Below, one piece after another: positions 61,601 to 64,000 of a stretch of DNA of 64,000 bases. The translations under genes and the position numbers were made by a program. The notes beneath the pieces are model-generated. The model had not been told where the DNA came from, ran no database searches, and saw only the letters and a program-made list of their open reading frames with translations. Within the stretch, counting starts at the first letter, position 1; every line of letters begins with the position of its first letter. The stretch is taken from assembly GCA_026646655.1 (NCBI GenBank), contig JAPKHT010000003.1, forward strand, positions 36,448-100,447, in the 5' to 3' direction. This stretch comes from JADLBR01 sp020847615 (GTDB lineage Bacteria > Verrucomicrobiota > Verrucomicrobiia > JADLBR01).

Positions 61601-62358
61601 TCGTCGTCGGTGCCATCGCCGTTATCGTCGCCGTCGGCGAGCGCGGTGGGTTGGCCGTCGGGGTCGGGCTCGACCCATTGCCCGAGGAAGATGTTCGAGA
61701 CGATCATGTGCGAGGCGCCGCTGTTGGTGGAAAGGGTGGGGAAGGTGGGGTCGGCCGCATCGCCCCAGTCCTCGAGCTTGCCGGGTAGGGCGTCTCCGAT
61801 CTGGACGAGATAGTCCTCGACTTCGCCATTCTGCCAGAGGCCCGTGTAGCTCGCGCCGATGGGCTGCGTGCTGAAGCGGAAGCGCGCGAAGACCGACGCG
61901 CCCGCGGGTAGGCCAACGGGGACGTTGAAATTGATGTTGTTGAGACCGGCGAAGAGCCATCGGTCAAAGAAGATCTGCTCGCCGGTGTCGTTCCAATCGC
62001 CATCGGCGTTGAAGTCGATCCAGGCGCTGAGGTAGCCGCCCACCGAGGCGGTGACTTGAACGGGGGCGCTGCTGCCTTGGCCGAGCGGCAGGAGGGGGAA
62101 GGCGACGCCGTCCTCGTCATCGTTCGCGGGGGGGTAGACCGTGTCGAGGTCATCGCCATCGGCGAGCGCGGTGGGCTGGCCATCGGGCTCGCCATCGATG
62201 CTCGCGCCGAGGAGGATCCCCGGCACGATCACGTGCGCCGCGCCATTGTTCGCCTTCAGCGTGGGGAACGTTGGGTCATTGGCATCCCCGAAATCGAGCG
62301 TCTCATCCTCGACCGGCTCGTTGCCGAAATCGGGCGGTTCTCCTGGAGGCCACGTCAT
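58684..62358 (-). CDS. Surface protein with five GEVED repeats and two SdrD-B-like domains, no signal peptide seen
   Basis: A 1224-residue, acidic, Asp/Gly/Asn-rich protein. Five repeats of about 170 residues each carry DFGDA/DWGDA-PTFPT at the start, GQPTALADGDD and DEDGV in the middle, and GEVEDY at the end (near residues 181, 353, 527, 704 and 882). Two SdrD-B-like domains follow (about 890-1110: GIKFHDVNGNGTFD, GITFYDENQDQARG), then a tail with TDTDGDSQTDREEYFYGT and YQMQRSSD. Such proteins bind calcium and act in adhesion or surface structure. The first in-frame ATG (62358, MTWPPGEPPDFG) gives no signal peptide, odd for such a protein; it may be 5'-truncated. Confidence 0.85.
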   Translation of the reverse strand: MTWPPGEPPDFGNEPVEDETLDFGDANDPTFPTLKANNGAAHVIVPGILLGASIDGEPDGQPTALADGDDLDTVYPPANDDEDGVAFPLLPLGQGSSAPVQVTASVGGYLSAWIDFNADGDWNDTGEQIFFDRWLFAGLNNINFNVPVGLPAGASVFARFRFSTQPIGASYTGLWQNGEVEDYLVQIGDALPGKLEDWGDAADPTFPTLSTNSGASHMIVSNIFLGQWVEPDPDGQPTALADGDDNGDGTDDEDGVVFPFGALRPGQPNQVDITASTNGLLSAWIDFNTNGVWSDPGEQIFNDRPLSPGLNSLIVNVPLWTPSVTQVMSRFRFSTQSIGTSYTGQKPDGEVEDYWLSTASDEPEENIDWGDALDPTFPTRARNNGAAHVIVSGIRLGASIDGEPDGQPTALADGDDIDIVYPPPNDDEDGVTLPPGGLTSGTVNGVLVVASAPGLLSAWVDFTGDGDWNDAGEQIFFDQPLAAGTNVLTFPVPGTAVAGTQAFARFRYSTVPIGAAYVGLWPNGEVEDYLVTITPASMFDYGDAPEAGTAFPTTAANNGAAHLVAAGVSMGLLVEGDPDGQPTALADGDDIYDGTPDEDGVLLASGLLLPGVTNTVPVATSTNGFLSVWLDLYGDLDWNDPGENVALDVPVAAGTNYLSVFIPPTGLPSGTAVYGRLRFSVQPLTSQVSPPEYAGLAPTAPGEVEDYIATIGQEGASYFDWGDAPESGTFFPTTGTNGGAVHLVASGICLGQRVDLEADGQPAPAADGDDINPAAGPDDEEGVTLPAGKIYAVTAPGWNSANVIASAPGFVNAWVDFNNDLDWNDSGEWILANAAVVAGTNNLPFNVPSGGMALGTNVVARFRYTTAPVGTPSYSGYAPDGEVEDHLLAIDSRPPGANATIQGIKFHDVNGNGTFDNPPEITLSGWDIYLDLNGNGALDAGEPRAMTDPAGAYAFSVPAPFTYLVREVLWPTWVQTYPTNIAGLDHHVITVSAGSTRSADFGNRASELGTVTGITFYDENQDQARGAGEIYLHDWLIFADLNTNGVREVGEPADFTDTSGRYAIRLYWMGGSPYQIRETIQAPWSQSLPGSPTFAHSASIAAAGVTVSNLDFGNWISPTADTDGDSQTDREEYFYGTAFNDCDSLYRTFGPFIDKVAGTATCRFYGKAGRTYQMQRSSDIGQNDPWNDIPGASVTCTVDDAPLSISTSWSFATNRMFYRILVTY

Positions 62359-62403
62359 GCATATCTTGCGCGCGGCGCCGGCAGACGGAAGGGAAACGAA
62401 ATC

Positions 62404-63996
62404 ATGGCAAGAGGCATGGACAAGGTGTATTTGATCTCGAATGGGGATTTCCGCGACACGGCGTGTGTCGAGTGTTGGCCGATGCAGGAACTTACGCTGA
62501 GGGAGGTGACAAAGGCATTCCGGAAACTGGGTGTCGGCACCGAAACGCTCACGAAGTACGACCCGAAGAAGAGGCACGGATTCATTACCCGCCAGAGCGA
62601 GGGGGCGGCGGTATTCTCGAAGATCGACCCGAATGCGCCCGTCGTGATCGTATTGAGCTGCTGGGCATACTCGCACCACGTGTGCGGCCCGCTCCAGACG
62701 CACAAGGGGCCTATTCTGTTGCTTGCGAATTTCGATGGTACGTGGCCGGGCTTGGTTGCATTGCTGAACCACTCGGGCTCGCTCGATCGGCTGCATGTCA
62801 GACACAGCCGCCTCTGGTCGGACGCATTCACGAAGGACGCGTACTTCATGGCCAAGCTCGAGGAGTGGGTGAAGACGAAGAAGGCCAGTCACGATGCCTC
62901 ACATCTTTACGATGCGGCGCGGCTGAAGCTATCGGGTGCGGCGAAGCGGCTCGGGGCGGAATTGGCCGCGGACATCAAGCAGCATCGCCGGATCATGGGC
63001 CAGTTGGACCCTGGCTGCATGGGCATGATGAACGCGGTCATGGACCCCGCCCTGGTAGGTGCGGCGGGTATGCCCATCGAGTACCTGAACCAGTCCGATC
63101 TTCTCGCGGAAATGAGCCTGGTGAGCGAGAAGGAGGCCCAAGGCCATCTAAATTGGCTTGTACGGAAGGGCTGCAACTTCCATTGGGGTACGGACGGTTC
63201 AACGGACCTCGTCCACGGTCAGGTCATTTCACAAATGAAGATGTACGCCGCTGCGGGCCGCCTCGTCGAGCGGTTCGGCCTGAGCTCAATCGGCATTCCA
63301 TACCAGTTGGGGCTTGTGCGATGCTGCCCGGCGTCCGATCTCGTCGAGGGCATGCTCAACAACGCGGACCGGCCCCCGATCAAGAGCCCGGACACCGGCA
63401 AGATCGTCAAACAGGGCAGGGCGATCCCGCACTTCAACGAAGGCGACCTCGGCGCGGGTATTCCGCAGATGCTGATGAACGAAATCTATGAGCGCAAGGG
63501 CATGCCGGCAGAAACGACGTTGCACGACGTGCGCTGGGGCCGCGAATTCGACGGCAAGTTCGTTTGGGTATTCCTGATCAGCGGCGGAGCGCCCCCCGCC
63601 CACTTTGGCGGCTGGAAGAAGACGCACGTATACCGGCAACCGGCCATGTACTTCCCGCTCGGCGGCGGCACGTGCTCGGGCATATCGAGACCGGGTGTCA
63701 TCACGTGGGCGCGCTGTTACGAGCAGTACGGCGAGATGGGCATGGATTGCGGCACGGGCGAAGTACTCGATCTGCCCGCACCGGAGGTGCAGGAACGGCT
63801 GGACAAGACGACGCCGGTGTGGCCGATAGCGAATGTCCATATCCCGGGTTACGATCGCAATCAGCTTATGGCGACGCACATGTCCAATCATATCGTCATC
63901 GGCTACGGCAACATTCTTCAGGAACTGGCGGCCACGTGCTTGAAACTGGGAATCAAGACGCGGATCGCGGGCGACGCGGGCAAAGCGCTCGCCTGA
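62404..63996 (+). CDS. L-fucose-isomerase-like protein
   Basis: A 530-residue protein resembling the L-fucose/L-arabinose isomerase fold group: DKVYLISNGDFRDTACVEC near the start, VIVLSCWAYSHHVCGPLQTH with a ligand-site look, DPGCMGMMNAVMDPAL, GLVRCCPASDLVEG, FNEGDLGAGIPQML, ISGGAPPAHFGGW and HMSNHIVIGYG. The Glu/Asp/His metal set of fucose isomerase (about 590 residues) cannot be located with certainty, so substrate and even activity are open. The gene is less GC-rich in third positions than its neighbours and starts 45 bp from the divergent GEVED gene. Transfer or insertion here is possible. The gene is complete. Confidence 0.65.
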   Translation: MARGMDKVYLISNGDFRDTACVECWPMQELTLREVTKAFRKLGVGTETLTKYDPKKRHGFITRQSEGAAVFSKIDPNAPVVIVLSCWAYSHHVCGPLQTHKGPILLLANFDGTWPGLVALLNHSGSLDRLHVRHSRLWSDAFTKDAYFMAKLEEWVKTKKASHDASHLYDAARLKLSGAAKRLGAELAADIKQHRRIMGQLDPGCMGMMNAVMDPALVGAAGMPIEYLNQSDLLAEMSLVSEKEAQGHLNWLVRKGCNFHWGTDGSTDLVHGQVISQMKMYAAAGRLVERFGLSSIGIPYQLGLVRCCPASDLVEGMLNNADRPPIKSPDTGKIVKQGRAIPHFNEGDLGAGIPQMLMNEIYERKGMPAETTLHDVRWGREFDGKFVWVFLISGGAPPAHFGGWKKTHVYRQPAMYFPLGGGTCSGISRPGVITWARCYEQYGEMGMDCGTGEVLDLPAPEVQERLDKTTPVWPIANVHIPGYDRNQLMATHMSNHIVIGYGNILQELAATCLKLGIKTRIAGDAGKALA

Positions 63997-64000
63997 GGAG

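Noticed and set aside
62359..62892. An N-terminal extension of the GEVED protein by some 178 residues over the isomerase-like gene.
   Set aside because: It lies antisense to a conserved gene and gives no signal peptide or domain; the first ATG after it leads straight into the first repeat.

Overview
The window is high-GC DNA with long, tightly packed genes and looks like a chromosome of the PVC superphylum, most likely a Verrucomicrobiota or Kiritimatiellota relative. The indications are a regulator with a GntR-type DNA-binding domain and a LacI-type ligand domain, Tat-exported Gfo/Idh/MocA oxidoreductases, a DUF1080 protein, sulfatase and sialidases, a very large secreted protein ending in an LLEYA-type tail, and a GEVED-repeat surface protein. 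This placement rests on gene content only. No rRNA or tRNA gene was recognised.

Layout. 0-5 kb: a truncated response regulator, a sulfatase translationally coupled to a FadL-type outer-membrane protein, and a membrane protein. 5-8.6 kb: two tandem sialidases divergent from a GntR/LacI-type regulator, with a palindromic operator candidate between them. 8.7-13.3 kb: an RRM protein, a CPBP-protease fusion, a Dabb protein and ArgA. 13.5-15.9 kb: L-rhamnose isomerase and the rhamnose/H+ symporter. 16-30.4 kb: a one-module reducing type I polyketide synthase (KS-AT-DH-cMT-ER-KR-ACP-thioester reductase) with an abutting acyltransferase-like gene, divergent from a membrane-fusion protein and a MacB/DevCA-like ABC exporter. 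30.6-34.1 kb: an operon of a Cys-rich beta-propeller, a PhnD-like binding protein and NapG/NapH-like iron-sulfur proteins. 34.4-41.6 kb: a degenerate glutamine-amidotransferase-like protein, an oxidoreductase, a GxxExxY nuclease embedded in repeats, YjbQ, small membrane proteins and a xylose-isomerase-family enzyme. 41.6-49.5 kb: membrane and soluble glycosyltransferases, a VanX-like dipeptidase and a 1251-residue secreted protein. 49.6-57.7 kb: two coupled trans-sulfuration PLP enzymes, a TerB/DUF697-like protein, oxidoreductase plus DUF1080, and a PAS-AraC regulator divergent from a Tat-type FAD oxidoreductase. 58-64 kb: an S23-type four-helix protein, the GEVED protein and an L-fucose-isomerase-like gene.

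Functional reading. Sulfatase, sialidases, rhamnose catabolism, fucose- and xylose-isomerase-like enzymes and the oxidoreductase/DUF1080 pair fit a bacterium living on complex, partly sulfated and sialylated glycans. The two most distinctive systems are the polyketide synthase/exporter divergon, whose logic resembles heterocyst glycolipid synthesis and export in cyanobacteria, and the NapGH-type electron-transfer operon without a visible terminal reductase.

A family of short structured repeats punctuates the window. The core is 51 nt and folds as three short arms inside an outer stem. Copies show paired substitutions that keep the arms matched, and several lie exactly at stop codons. A second, longer family of the same design lies beside it. 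The repeats contaminate several reading frames, so some start sites next to them are uncertain.
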